NCBI GenBank assembly: GCA_012839665.1
Contig: DUMX01000272.1
Location: forward strand, 1 to 18,057
DNA length: 18,057 nt
Direction: 5' to 3'
DNA from: Gelria sp.
GTDB lineage: Bacteria > Bacillota > Syntrophomonadia > Syntrophomonadales > Syntrophomonadaceae
Under the pieces are notes generated by a model that saw only the letters and a list, made by a program, of their open reading frames with translations, had not been told where the DNA came from and did no database searches. A program made the position numbers and the translations under genes. Shown one piece after another: positions 7,118-15,075 of this stretch. Within the stretch, counting starts at the first letter, position 1; every line of letters begins with the position of its first letter.

Positions 7118-7155
7118 GTTGCAAATTTATGCATGCAAATGTATAATTATAAATA
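7118..7155 (+). promoter_or_regulatory. Two tandem ArgR-type boxes over the arg promoter
   Basis: Box 1 (7118-7135), read on the minus strand as CATGCATAAATTTGCAAC, matches the Bacillus ARG-box consensus CATGAATAAAAATGCAAG at 14 of 18 positions by my hand comparison. Box 2 (7138-7155), AATGTATAATTATAAATA, is a looser match to the general TGAAT-4-ATTCA form. The boxes are 2 bp apart, the usual layout of paired ARG boxes. They cover the -35 and -10 elements, as expected for repression by arginine-bound ArgR. Confidence 0.7.
7119..7147 (+). promoter_or_regulatory. Promoter of argCJBDF
   Basis: TTGCAA (7119-7124), a 17-bp spacer and a perfect TATAAT (7142-7147). It is overlapped completely by the two ArgR-type boxes. 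The start point would be near 7154. Confidence 0.7.
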
Positions 7156-7203
7156 TTTGCAGCAACTATTTCCTGCGGCAGATTAAAAAGGAGGCTTTTT
7201 CCA

Positions 7204-8241
7204 TTGTATAAAATAGGCATAGTAGGGGACGGGTATACGGCTGCCGACCTCTTACGCTTGGTGGCAGGTCATGATGAACTGGAGGTAGTTTCTATACTGT
7301 CCACCGAAAATGTAGGCCGGCGGGTGGATAATCTCTATCCCCAGCTCACTGGATTTACAGACCTGGTTTGCCAGGAAAGTAATTTGGATATTATAAAAGA
7401 AAAATGTGATGCGGTATTTTTAGCTTTACCTCATGGCCTATCGGTAGCCATGGCTATGGAATTACTGCCCACTGGTATCCGATGTGTGGACTTAGGAGCC
7501 GATTTCCGGCTTAAGGACGCCGGGCTTTATGAAAAATATTATGATAAAATACACGAGGCTCCAGAGCTGCTGGAAGAAGCTGTATACGGTTTGCCAGAAC
7601 TTTATCGAGATAAAATAAAAGAAACTTCTCTGGTAGCTAACCCGGGTTGTTTTCCTACCGGAGCCATATTACCGCTGGCACCACTATTGGCGGCGCAGCT
7701 ATTGGAACCGGAGGGAATAATAGTAGATTCCAAGAGTGGAGTCTCCGGAGCCGGACGTACATTAAGGGAAAGCAGCCATTTCTGCGAAGTAAATGAAGGT
7801 ATTCATGCTTATGGAGTAGGTACCCACCGGCATGGTCCGGAGATAGCGCAGGAATTGAGCTTTGCTGCCGGTAGACCAGTAGAGATGATATTTACCCCTC
7901 ATCTGGTGCCAATGAACCGGGGGATTTTGACTACTATCTATGCCCGGCTGCAACCGAGGGCAAGTGCTGCAGCGGTGCGTGAAATACTGGAGGAGAAATA
8001 CCAGGATGAAAAATTTGTACAGGTGCTGCCACCAGGGATTACCCCCCATACTAAATGGGTCTATGGTAGCAATATAGTACAGATTGGTATATATACGGAT
8101 GTGGCTAGTGGTCGAGTAATTCTAATTTCTGCCCTGGATAACTTGACTAAAGGCGCCTCTGGCCAGGCTATTCAAAACCTTAATATTATGTTAGGCATTA
8201 TGGAGAGTAAAGGTTTAAACTTCCCCGGGGTACACCCATAA
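7204..8241 (+). CDS. argC: N-acetyl-gamma-glutamyl-phosphate reductase
   Basis: ArgC reduces N-acetylglutamyl phosphate to the semialdehyde with NADPH, the third step of arginine synthesis. The Rossmann start IGIVGDGYTAADLLRL and the active-site segment NPGCFPTGAILPL (nucleophile Cys149) are clear, as are HGLS, VDLGADFRL and SGVSGAGR. Length is 345 residues, as usual. The start is TTG 7204, 9 nt after AAGGAGG. It is the first gene of the operon and lies just behind the ArgR-controlled promoter. Confidence 0.97.
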   Translation: MYKIGIVGDGYTAADLLRLVAGHDELEVVSILSTENVGRRVDNLYPQLTGFTDLVCQESNLDIIKEKCDAVFLALPHGLSVAMAMELLPTGIRCVDLGADFRLKDAGLYEKYYDKIHEAPELLEEAVYGLPELYRDKIKETSLVANPGCFPTGAILPLAPLLAAQLLEPEGIIVDSKSGVSGAGRTLRESSHFCEVNEGIHAYGVGTHRHGPEIAQELSFAAGRPVEMIFTPHLVPMNRGILTTIYARLQPRASAAAVREILEEKYQDEKFVQVLPPGITPHTKWVYGSNIVQIGIYTDVASGRVILISALDNLTKGASGQAIQNLNIMLGIMESKGLNFPGVHP

Positions 8242-8267
8242 AAAACGTTTCTGGAGGCAAAAGGCTT

Positions 8268-9473
8268 ATGAAAATAATTGAAGGTGGAGTTACTGCCCCC
8301 CAGGGTTTTTTGGCCCAGGGGGTAGCGGCTGAAATAAAGAAAAAAGATAAAAAAGATGTAGCTATTATATGTTCAAATAAACTCTGTAATGCGGCTGCGG
8401 TTTATACTACCAACCGGGTACGGGCAGCTTGTGTAGAGCTTACCCGGGAACACCTGCAGGATGGCAAGGCTCAGGCAGTGATAGTAAACAGCGGTAATGC
8501 CAACGCCTGTACGGGTCAACGGGGAACGGCTGATGCCCGGCGCACGACTGAACTTGCTGCCGAGTTGCTAAATATTAAAGCCGAAGATGTACTGGTGGCT
8601 TCAACCGGAGTTATAGGCGTATATATGCCCATGCAGCGGATTGAGGCGGGGATAAAAGCCGCAGCCACCTCATTATCAGCTAATGGTGGGCATAATGCTG
8701 CATTATCTATAATGACTACTGATTTACAAAATAAAGAAATTGCAGTAGAAATAAATATTCAGGGTAAACCAGTACGCATCGGAGCCATGGCCAAGGGTTC
8801 AGGTATGATTCATCCCAATATGGCTACTATGCTGGCTTTCATTACAACAGATGCTGCCATTAGTAGCAAATGTTTAGCAAAGATGTTAAAACATTCCAGC
8901 GACCAATCTTACAATATGATTAGTGTTGACCGCGATACCTCTACTAACGACATGGTAGTGATAATGGCCAATGGCCTGGCAGGGAATCCTATTATTGATG
9001 ATGAAAACTCGGAAGACTATAGACAGTTTAAACAAACGTTGGACTTTATAAACATTAGTTTAGCCAAAATGATTGCCCGGGATGGGGAAGGGGCTACTCG
9101 CCTAATTGAAGTTCAGGTAATAAATGCAGCTGATGAAGATACAGCGCGGCTGATAGCCCGGTCTATAACCGGCTCTAACCTGACCAAGGCCGCAGTTTTT
9201 GGTAAGGATGCCAATTGGGGGCGTATACTATGTGCTGCTGGCTACTCAGGAGCGGAATTTGATGTTGATAAAGTGGATATATATCTGGGGCAGGAGAAGA
9301 TGGCTGAAAATGGTATGGGATTAATATTTGATGAGCAAAAGGCGCGGGAAGCACTGGAACAGGAAACAGTGGTTATTAAGGTCGACTTAAAATCTGGTGA
9401 CTGTCAGGCTACCGCCTGGGGCTGTGACCTCACTTATGAATACGTAAGCATCAACGCCGACTATCGGACCTAA
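8268..9473 (+). CDS. argJ: Glutamate N-acetyltransferase, possibly also amino-acid acetyltransferase
   Basis: ArgJ moves the acetyl group from N-acetylornithine to glutamate, closing the acetyl cycle; bifunctional forms also use acetyl-CoA. It is made as a precursor that cuts itself before a threonine. The cleavage motif lies in AKGSGMIHPNMATMLAF, between Ala186 and Thr187, and Thr187 becomes the nucleophile of the beta chain. NSGNANACTG and ASTGVIG are also typical. Length is 401 residues. No argA is visible, so ArgJ could supply the first acetylation too, but mono- or bifunctionality cannot be read from sequence. It starts 26 bp after argC, with CTGGAGG upstream. Confidence 0.97.
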   Translation: MKIIEGGVTAPQGFLAQGVAAEIKKKDKKDVAIICSNKLCNAAAVYTTNRVRAACVELTREHLQDGKAQAVIVNSGNANACTGQRGTADARRTTELAAELLNIKAEDVLVASTGVIGVYMPMQRIEAGIKAAATSLSANGGHNAALSIMTTDLQNKEIAVEINIQGKPVRIGAMAKGSGMIHPNMATMLAFITTDAAISSKCLAKMLKHSSDQSYNMISVDRDTSTNDMVVIMANGLAGNPIIDDENSEDYRQFKQTLDFINISLAKMIARDGEGATRLIEVQVINAADEDTARLIARSITGSNLTKAAVFGKDANWGRILCAAGYSGAEFDVDKVDIYLGQEKMAENGMGLIFDEQKAREALEQETVVIKVDLKSGDCQATAWGCDLTYEYVSINADYRT

Positions 9474-9489
9474 GAAGGGGGATATAGAT

Positions 9490-10350
9490 ATGCTGGTTTC
9501 CGCTATGGAAAAGACAGAAGTGCTGGTAGAGGCCTTGCCTTACATAAAAGAATTTTACGGTACAAAAGTAGTAATAAAATATGGTGGGGCCGCTATGACT
9601 GACTGTGAACTAAAACAAAAGGTGATGCAGGACATAGTATTGATGAAGTTTGTAGGGATGCACCCGGTGGTAGTACACGGGGGAGGTCCGGAAATTAACC
9701 ATATGTTAGCCCGCCTGGGTATTAACAGCCATTTTGTTAATGGCCTGCGGGTAACTACCGGCGAGATTATGGAGATAGTAGAAATGGTTTTAGGCGGCAA
9801 GGTTAATAAGGAAATTGTCTCCGGCATAAATAGTGCCGGGGGAAAAGCTATTGGCATATCGGGTAAAGATGGCAACCTGATTGAAGCTCAAGCTATTGAT
9901 AATGAGCAAATGGGTTTCGTAGGTGAAGTGAAGCGCATAAATCCCCAGATAATCGATACAGTAATAGAAAATGGTTACATTCCGGTTATTGCTCCCATAG
10001 GTCAGGGAGATGGAGATGAAACCTATAATATCAATGCTGATTTGGTGGCTTCAGCTATTGCTGTGGCTATGAAAGCTGATAAACTGGTATTATTAACCGA
10101 TGTACCCGGTTTGCTTAAGGATCCCGGGAATAGTGAGTCGCTTATCTCCGTACTAAAATTAAGTGAAGTAGATGACTATATTAAGCAGGGAGTTATAGCC
10201 GGAGGTATGCTACCCAAAGTCCGATGCTGTGTAGAATCAGTACAAGGTGGAGTAGGGCGTACTCATATCATTGATGGACGCCAGGCCCATTCTATATTGC
10301 TAGAGATATTTACCGATCGGGGTATTGGTACGATGGTAGTGAATGGGTAA
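9490..10350 (+). CDS. argB: N-acetylglutamate kinase
   Basis: ArgB phosphorylates N-acetylglutamate with ATP, the usual control point of the cyclic pathway. Seen: VVIKYGGAAM with the phosphate-binding Lys30, VVHGGGPEINHML for acetylglutamate, and VPGLLKDPGN with IAGGMLPKV further on. An N-terminal helix of about 25 residues (VLVEALPYIKEFYG) precedes the first strand; this extension marks hexameric, arginine-inhibited kinases and is absent from E. coli ArgB. The start at 9490 is favoured by AAGGGGG 8 nt upstream; ATG 9505 is an alternative. It follows argJ by 16 bp. Confidence 0.97.
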   Translation: MLVSAMEKTEVLVEALPYIKEFYGTKVVIKYGGAAMTDCELKQKVMQDIVLMKFVGMHPVVVHGGGPEINHMLARLGINSHFVNGLRVTTGEIMEIVEMVLGGKVNKEIVSGINSAGGKAIGISGKDGNLIEAQAIDNEQMGFVGEVKRINPQIIDTVIENGYIPVIAPIGQGDGDETYNINADLVASAIAVAMKADKLVLLTDVPGLLKDPGNSESLISVLKLSEVDDYIKQGVIAGGMLPKVRCCVESVQGGVGRTHIIDGRQAHSILLEIFTDRGIGTMVVNG

Positions 10351-10354
10351 ATTT

Positions 10355-10382
10355 AATTAAGAATTAATAATTAAGAATTAAG
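10355..10382. repeat. Four tandem AATTAAG heptamers between argB and argD
   Basis: Four head-to-tail 7-bp units, AATTAAG with one AATTAAT variant, fill most of the 47-bp argB-argD gap. A related unit occurs in inverse orientation after the rpsI terminator at about 2745-2757. Confidence 0.75.
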
Positions 10383-10397
10383 AATGGATGAGAAATA

Positions 10398-11579
10398 ATG
10401 ACTAATAATGAAATAGCTATCAAAGGTGAAGAATACGTAATGAATACTTATGGGCGTTTTCCCATAGCACCAATAAAGGGAAAGGGCAGTTACCTGTGGG
10501 ATGCAAATGGCAAGCAGTATCTGGACTTTGTAGGAGGCATTGCAGTTTGTATATTGGGTCACTGTAACGAGGAGCTCATTACTGCTCTGCAGGAACAGTC
10601 CCGTCAGCTCTGGCACGTTTCCAACCTTTATTGGATAAAACCCCAGGTGGAGTTAGCTGAAAAACTGGTCAAGGTTTCCGGCCTGGACAAGGCTTTTTTC
10701 TGCAACAGTGGGGCTGAGGCCAATGAGGGAGCTATTAAATTAGCCCGCAAGTATTTCTACCGCCAAAAAGAAGATAGAAACGAAATAATAGTGTTTAAAA
10801 ACTCATTTCACGGTCGTACCCTGGCTACTCTTACTGCCACCGGGCAGGAAAAATACCATGAAGGCTTTGCCCCCCTGCCAGCAGGTTTCCATTATGCTGA
10901 TTTTAATAACCTGCCTGTAGTAGAGCAATTCGTTAGTGACCATACCTGTGCCATAATGGTAGAACCAATACAGGGCGAAGGGGGAATTAGACCAGCCGAC
11001 TTCAATTTCCTGCAGGGATTAAGGAGAATCTGTGACCGGGAAGGAATACTATTAATATATGATGAAGTACAATGTGGTATGGGTAGAACTGGTAAAGTTT
11101 TTGCTTATCAGACGTATGGAGTAGCCCCGGATATTGTAACCCTGGCTAAAGGCCTGGGAGGCGGAATCCCTATTGGGGCTATGCTGGCCAGCGAAAAAGC
11201 AGCTTCAGGTTTTGCTCCGGGGGATCATGCCTCTACTTTTGGGGGTAATCCGCTGGCTACCGCCGTGGCCAACCAGGTAATAGATATTATTACCGGAGAG
11301 GGCTTCCTGGAGCAGGTGACCAAGATGGGAGACTACCTGGTCCGTTCCCTGCAGGCTATTAATGATAGTCGAATCGTAGAAGTCAGGGGGCGGGGACTGA
11401 TGCTGGGCATTGAATTTGACCGGGATATAAAAGACCTGGTTAATACCTGTATGCAAAACGGTTTGCTAGTATTAGGTGCAGGTAATCGAGTACTGCGAAT
11501 GGTCCCCCCCTTAACTATAAATGAAACCGAAGTTAATCAGGCCATAAATATTCTTAAGGTAGCTCTAAAAGAATGGTAG
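10398..11579 (+). CDS. argD: Acetylornithine aminotransferase
   Basis: A class III PLP-dependent aminotransferase that makes N-acetylornithine from the semialdehyde and glutamate. The PLP lysine is Lys251 in TLAKGLGGGIPIGAM; the cofactor aspartate is in LLIYDEVQCGMGRTG (Asp222); NSGAEANEGAIKLARKY binds phosphate. The N-terminus (NTYGRFPIAPIKGKGSYLWD) matches ArgD, so the start at 10398 is sound. Length is 393 residues. The Shine-Dalgarno sequence is weak (GGATGAG), unlike the other arg genes, and heptamer repeats lie just upstream, so its translation may be lower or coupled. An overlapping succinyldiaminopimelate transaminase role, known for some ArgD enzymes, cannot be excluded. Confidence 0.95.
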   Translation: MTNNEIAIKGEEYVMNTYGRFPIAPIKGKGSYLWDANGKQYLDFVGGIAVCILGHCNEELITALQEQSRQLWHVSNLYWIKPQVELAEKLVKVSGLDKAFFCNSGAEANEGAIKLARKYFYRQKEDRNEIIVFKNSFHGRTLATLTATGQEKYHEGFAPLPAGFHYADFNNLPVVEQFVSDHTCAIMVEPIQGEGGIRPADFNFLQGLRRICDREGILLIYDEVQCGMGRTGKVFAYQTYGVAPDIVTLAKGLGGGIPIGAMLASEKAASGFAPGDHASTFGGNPLATAVANQVIDIITGEGFLEQVTKMGDYLVRSLQAINDSRIVEVRGRGLMLGIEFDRDIKDLVNTCMQNGLLVLGAGNRVLRMVPPLTINETEVNQAINILKVALKEW

Positions 11580-11633
11580 AAGGATAGCCTGACTGGAATA
11601 GTTCTGGTGCCGGCGGGAGAGGGTAGAGATAAA

Positions 11634-11651
11634 TTCGTACCCGGCTACGAA
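11634..11651 (+). other. Hairpin directly before the argF Shine-Dalgarno sequence
   Basis: TTCGTA (11634-11639) pairs with TACGAA (11646-11651) around a CCCGGC loop. The stem ends at the first base of AAGGA (11651-11655). Competing pairings GGGTA/TACCC and GCCGG/CCGGC exist in the same 81-bp gap. It could tune argF translation; it may be chance. Confidence 0.4.
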
Positions 11652-11660
11652 AGGAATGAG

Positions 11661-12605
11661 ATGATGTTTAAAATTGAGGATACTATCCGGGGTCGAGACT
11701 TTATTAGCATACATGACTTCAGTAAAAACGAGATAGAGTATTTGCTTAAGGTAGGGGCCGAAATAAAGAAAATGCAGAAACAGGGCATTTCCCATCCTTA
11801 TTTAGCCGGGAAAACCCTGGGTATGATATTTCAAAAATCATCTACCCGTACGAGGGTAGCTTTTGAAGTAGGAATGTATCAGCTGGGAGGTCATGCCCTT
11901 TTTCTCAATCCCCGCGATATACAATTGGGTCGAGGCGAGTCTATTAAAGACACAGCCCTGGTACTATCACGGATGTTAGATGGCATAATGATTCGTACCT
12001 TTGACCATGATGAAGTCCTGGAACTGGCTTATTGGGCTGATATACCAATAATTAATGGTTTAACCGATTTGCTTCACCCTACTCAGGTGATAGGAGATCT
12101 TATGACTATAAAAGAACATAAAGGTGAACTAAAAGGCCTGAAACTGGCCTTCATCGGTGATGGCAACAATGTAGCGCATTCCCTGCTTTTTGGTGGAGCT
12201 AAGGTAGGAATGGATGTGGTTATTGCATCCCCTGGAGGCTTTGAACCGGATGCTAAAATACTGGCAGCAGCCCGGCAGGATGCAGCTGAAACTGGGGCAA
12301 CTTTATCAGTAGTAAAAAACCCGGAGGAAGCCGTTGCAGGAGCGGATGTAGTTTATACTGACGTCTGGGCCAGTATGGGGCAGGAAGACCAGGCTCCGGA
12401 GAAAGAGCGGCAGTTTCTAGCCTATCAGGTAAATAGCCGGCTTTTAAGCCTGGCTCGAAAAGACGCCATCGTCTTACACTGTTTGCCGGCCAAGCGGAAT
12501 AAGGAGATTACCGATGAAGTTATGGACGGCCCCCAGTCCGTAGTTTTCGATGAAGCTGAAAACCGCCTCCATGCCCATAAAGCGATAATGGCGCTGACCA
12601 TGTAG
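11661..12605 (+). CDS. argF: Ornithine carbamoyltransferase
   Basis: OTCase joins ornithine and carbamoyl phosphate to citrulline. Carbamoyl-phosphate loop FQKSSTRTRVAFEVG (around residue 60), FDHDEV, DLLHPTQVIGDLMTI and VLHCLPAKRNKEITDEV (the HCLP cysteine segment) identify OTCase rather than aspartate carbamoyltransferase; YTDVWASMGQE is also OTCase-specific. Length is 315 residues from ATG 11661, or 314 from ATG 11664, which has the better spacing (8 nt) from AAGGA. The frame stays open to 11607, but that extension has no OTCase similarity. It is the last gene of the operon; argG, argH and carbamoyl-phosphate synthase genes are not in the window. A catabolic role (argF/arcB) is unlikely given the biosynthetic operon. 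Confidence 0.96.
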   Translation: MMFKIEDTIRGRDFISIHDFSKNEIEYLLKVGAEIKKMQKQGISHPYLAGKTLGMIFQKSSTRTRVAFEVGMYQLGGHALFLNPRDIQLGRGESIKDTALVLSRMLDGIMIRTFDHDEVLELAYWADIPIINGLTDLLHPTQVIGDLMTIKEHKGELKGLKLAFIGDGNNVAHSLLFGGAKVGMDVVIASPGGFEPDAKILAAARQDAAETGATLSVVKNPEEAVAGADVVYTDVWASMGQEDQAPEKERQFLAYQVNSRLLSLARKDAIVLHCLPAKRNKEITDEVMDGPQSVVFDEAENRLHAHKAIMALTM

Positions 12606-12639
12606 ATAATTAGAAAACAAACTATTTTGACACTTAGAT

Positions 12640-12720
12640 ATTTTCATCGGTGGTTGCGGCCTCCGGTCATGGAGGGTTAATTTAATGGGAATAATAACCT
12701 GGATTAGATAGGATGAAAAT
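12640..12720 (+). ncRNA. Folded element after argF, closed by a 9-bp stem
   Basis: ATTTTCATC (12640-12648) pairs perfectly with GATGAAAAT (12712-12720). Inside are hairpin CCTCC (12660-12664) with GGAGG (12671-12675) and helix GTTA (12676-12679) with TAAC (12695-12698). The element ends 4 nt before a terminator hairpin. A branched domain plus terminator is the layout of a riboswitch or attenuator, but no promoter is evident before it and no known aptamer consensus fits well. It may simply be the arg 3' untranslated region. Confidence 0.35.
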
Positions 12721-12724
12721 CAGT

Positions 12725-12760
12725 GCAGGGTAGGCCAATACGCCTATCCTGCTTGTTTTT
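12725..12760 (+). terminator. Intrinsic terminator, probably of argCJBDF
   Basis: An 11-bp stem (12725-12735 with 12742-12752, one G-U pair), a 6-nt loop and TTGTTTTT follow argF by about 120 bp. Confidence 0.85.
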
Positions 12761-12797
12761 ACGCTAAAGCGGGACTAGCAATTATTAGAAAGAGGTT

Positions 12798-12825
12798 AAA
12801 AATTCCTGTTACTACAAGAATTTTT
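12798..12825. repeat. Inverted repeat upstream of the nrdD promoter
   Basis: AAAAATTC (12798-12805) and GAATTTTT (12818-12825) form an 8-bp AT-rich stem with a 12-nt loop and a T-rich 3' arm. It lies in the gap between the arg terminator and the nrdD promoter. It could be a weak terminator or an UP-like AT-rich region. Nothing else was recognised in 12761-12859. Confidence 0.35.
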
Positions 12826-12859
12826 CGCGAAAAGGGCTGTTTAAGGTGGAATATATGCG

Positions 12860-12889
12860 TTGAAAAAAAACCTTCGGGTAAACTATAAT
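12860..12889 (+). promoter_or_regulatory. Promoter of nrdDG
   Basis: TTGAAA (12860-12865), an 18-bp spacer and a perfect TATAAT (12884-12889). The start point would be near 12896, inside the first NrdR-type box. Confidence 0.7.
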
Positions 12890-12893
12890 AACT

Positions 12894-12939
12894 ACAGTAT
12901 ATAGTATAGGTGCTCTTGATTAGACCATATATATTGTGT
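12894..12939 (+). promoter_or_regulatory. Pair of NrdR-type boxes before nrdD
   Basis: Box 2, ACCATATATATTGTGT (12924-12939), matches the NrdR consensus ACAC-W-ATATAT-W-GTGT at 14 of 16 positions by hand. Box 1, ACAGTATATAGTATAG (12894-12909), matches at about 11 of 16. They are exactly 30 bp apart, about three helical turns, as is typical of NrdR box pairs. Their position just after the -10 element suits repression by the dATP/ATP-sensing NrdR. Confidence 0.7.
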
Positions 12940-12954
12940 TATGGAGGCTGGAAT

Positions 12955-15075
12955 ATGAGTTTAAAAAGTATCAGAAAAAGAGATGGGCGTGTAGTTCCAT
13001 TTGACAAAGAGAAAATTGTTAGTGCTATTTATAGGGCAGCCCAGGCAGTAGGGGGTAGAGATTATGAGACTGCCGAACGTTTGGCTGACAAGGTTATCGA
13101 AATAGCCGGCTACCACTATATGGACGATTATGATATAGCCACCGTTGAAGAAATACAAGATTTAGTAGAAAAGGTTCTGGTTAAAAACGGCCATTACCGG
13201 ACTGCCAAGGCTTATATACTTTATCGCAAACAGCATGAAATCATGAGGGATAGCCGACAGCTCATTCAAAATAATGAAATTATTGAAAACTATCTGGACA
13301 GGAGCGACTGGCGGGTAAAAGAAAATTCCAATATGAACTTCAGTTTGCAGGGTATGAACTTTCATATTTCCTCCATAGTAACCAGCCAGTACTGGCTTAA
13401 CCAAATTTATACCGACCAGATGAAGGAAGCCCAGCAAAGCGGAGATTTTCATATGCATGATTTAGGTATACTGGCAGTTTACTGTGTGGGTTGGGATTTA
13501 CAGGACTTAATCCAGGAGGGCTTCAAAGGTGCCCGGGGTAAAGTAGTTAGTAAGCCGGCCCGGCATTTTCGTACCGCACTGGGGCAGATCGTAAACTTCT
13601 TCTATACCCTGCAGGGCGAGGCTGCTGGAGCCCAGGCGTTTTCCAATTTTGACACCTTGCTGGCGCCTTTTATTTACTATGACCAGCTAAACTATGAACA
13701 GGTTAAACAATGCCTGCAGGAATTTATCTTCAATGTCAACGTGCCTACCCGGGTAGGGTTCCAAACGCCATTTACAAATATTACCATGGATCTTAAAGTA
13801 CCTGAATACCTTAAAAATCAAACCGTTATTATTGGTGGCGAGTTTATGGACAAGACCTATGGTGAATTTCAGGCGGAAATGGATATGTTAAACCAGGCCT
13901 TTGCCGAGGTAATGATGGAAGGTGATGCTGAGGAGCGGGTTTTTACCTTCCCCATTCCCACTTATAATATAACCCGAGATTTTGATTGGGATAGTTCCAA
14001 CTATGATAGAATCTGGGAAATGACGGCTAAATACGGTATTCCTGGATTTGCTAACTATATTAATTCCGATATGGATCCCGAGGATGCCCGCAGCATGTGC
14101 TGTCGCCTGCGGTTGGACAACCGTGAGCTGCGGAAACGAGGCGGAGGGCTGTTTGGCTCCAATCCCTTGACCGGATCAGTTGGAGTAGTAACTATTAACT
14201 TGCCGCGGATTGGTTATTTAGCTCAGGATAAGGAAGATTATTTCCGGCGTCTGGCTCGTATCATGGATTTGGCCCGCGATAGTCTGGAAATTAAGAGAAA
14301 AGTACTGGAGAACCTGACCGATTCAGGACTTTATCCTTACTCCCAGTTCTATTTGCGGGGGGTAAAACAATCTACCGGTAGATACTGGATAAATCATTTC
14401 TCTACCATCGGATTGGTGGGGATGAATGAATCCTGCCTTAATTTTTTAGGTGAGGATATTACCGGAGAGCAGGGCTACCCATTTGCCCTGGAAGTACTGA
14501 ATTTCATGAGAGAGCGTATACAGCGTTACCAGGATGAGACTGGTAATCTGTTTAACCTGGAAGCAACCCCGGCAGAGGGAGTAAGCTATAGCCTGCCCCA
14601 GAAAGACCGGGCTCGTTTCCCCGATATAATAGTGGCTAACAACGAGGCCGTTAAAAATCATGGGGCTGAGCCTTACTATACTAACTCCTCCTTCCTGCCA
14701 GTAGGCTATACTGATGACATCTTCCTGGCCATGAAGATGCAGGATCCCCTGCAGTGCATGTATACCGGAGGAACTACCTTTCACATCTTTTTGGGTGAGG
14801 CTTTACCTGATGTGGACTCGGTTAAGATGTTAATTCAAAAGGCCTGTGAGCAGTTCAGGATGCCTTATTTCTACATTTCACCTACTTTCAGCATATGTCC
14901 TCAACATGGCTATATCGCAGGTGAACACCACATCTGTCCTAGCTGTGAGGCCGAAGGTAAAGAAACTATTTGTGAGGTATACTCGCGAGTGGTAGGTTAC
15001 CTGCGTCCGGTAGACCAGTGGAATGAAGGCAAACAGGCCGAGTTTAGGAATAGGAAGACGTATAAAGTAGTATGA
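12955..15075 (+). CDS. nrdD: Anaerobic (class III) ribonucleoside-triphosphate reductase
   Basis: This oxygen-sensitive glycyl-radical enzyme reduces ribonucleoside triphosphates to dNTPs. Residues 1-95 are an ATP-cone (IRKRDGRVVPFDKEKIVSAI), the allosteric domain that senses ATP and dATP. The catalytic barrel follows, with DFHMHDLG, NVPTRVGFQTPFTN and GGGLFGSNPLTGSVGVV. The C-terminus carries a probable zinc site (SICPQHGY with CPSC, Cys648, Cys661 and Cys664) and the glycyl-radical loop RVVGYLRPVDQWNEGK with Gly681. Length is 706 residues, complete. Start: ATG 12955, 7 nt after GGAGG; the open frame from 12910 lies over the operator region. Its TGA overlaps the ATG of nrdG (ATGA), indicating translational coupling. 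Confidence 0.98.
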   Translation: MSLKSIRKRDGRVVPFDKEKIVSAIYRAAQAVGGRDYETAERLADKVIEIAGYHYMDDYDIATVEEIQDLVEKVLVKNGHYRTAKAYILYRKQHEIMRDSRQLIQNNEIIENYLDRSDWRVKENSNMNFSLQGMNFHISSIVTSQYWLNQIYTDQMKEAQQSGDFHMHDLGILAVYCVGWDLQDLIQEGFKGARGKVVSKPARHFRTALGQIVNFFYTLQGEAAGAQAFSNFDTLLAPFIYYDQLNYEQVKQCLQEFIFNVNVPTRVGFQTPFTNITMDLKVPEYLKNQTVIIGGEFMDKTYGEFQAEMDMLNQAFAEVMMEGDAEERVFTFPIPTYNITRDFDWDSSNYDRIWEMTAKYGIPGFANYINSDMDPEDARSMCCRLRLDNRELRKRGGGLFGSNPLTGSVGVVTINLPRIGYLAQDKEDYFRRLARIMDLARDSLEIKRKVLENLTDSGLYPYSQFYLRGVKQSTGRYWINHFSTIGLVGMNESCLNFLGEDITGEQGYPFALEVLNFMRERIQRYQDETGNLFNLEATPAEGVSYSLPQKDRARFPDIIVANNEAVKNHGAEPYYTNSSFLPVGYTDDIFLAMKMQDPLQCMYTGGTTFHIFLGEALPDVDSVKMLIQKACEQFRMPYFYISPTFSICPQHGYIAGEHHICPSCEAEGKETICEVYSRVVGYLRPVDQWNEGKQAEFRNRKTYKVV

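Noticed and set aside
12640..12752. Cobalamin riboswitch controlling nrdD
   Set aside because: Fragments such as ATGGGAA and GATGAAAATC resemble the core, but the CCCGC-ACTGT segment and the B12 box are missing, and a good nrdD promoter lies downstream of the terminator.
12910..12954. Upstream start for NrdD
   Set aside because: This stretch contains the second NrdR-type box and the ribosome binding site; the residues are not NrdD-like.
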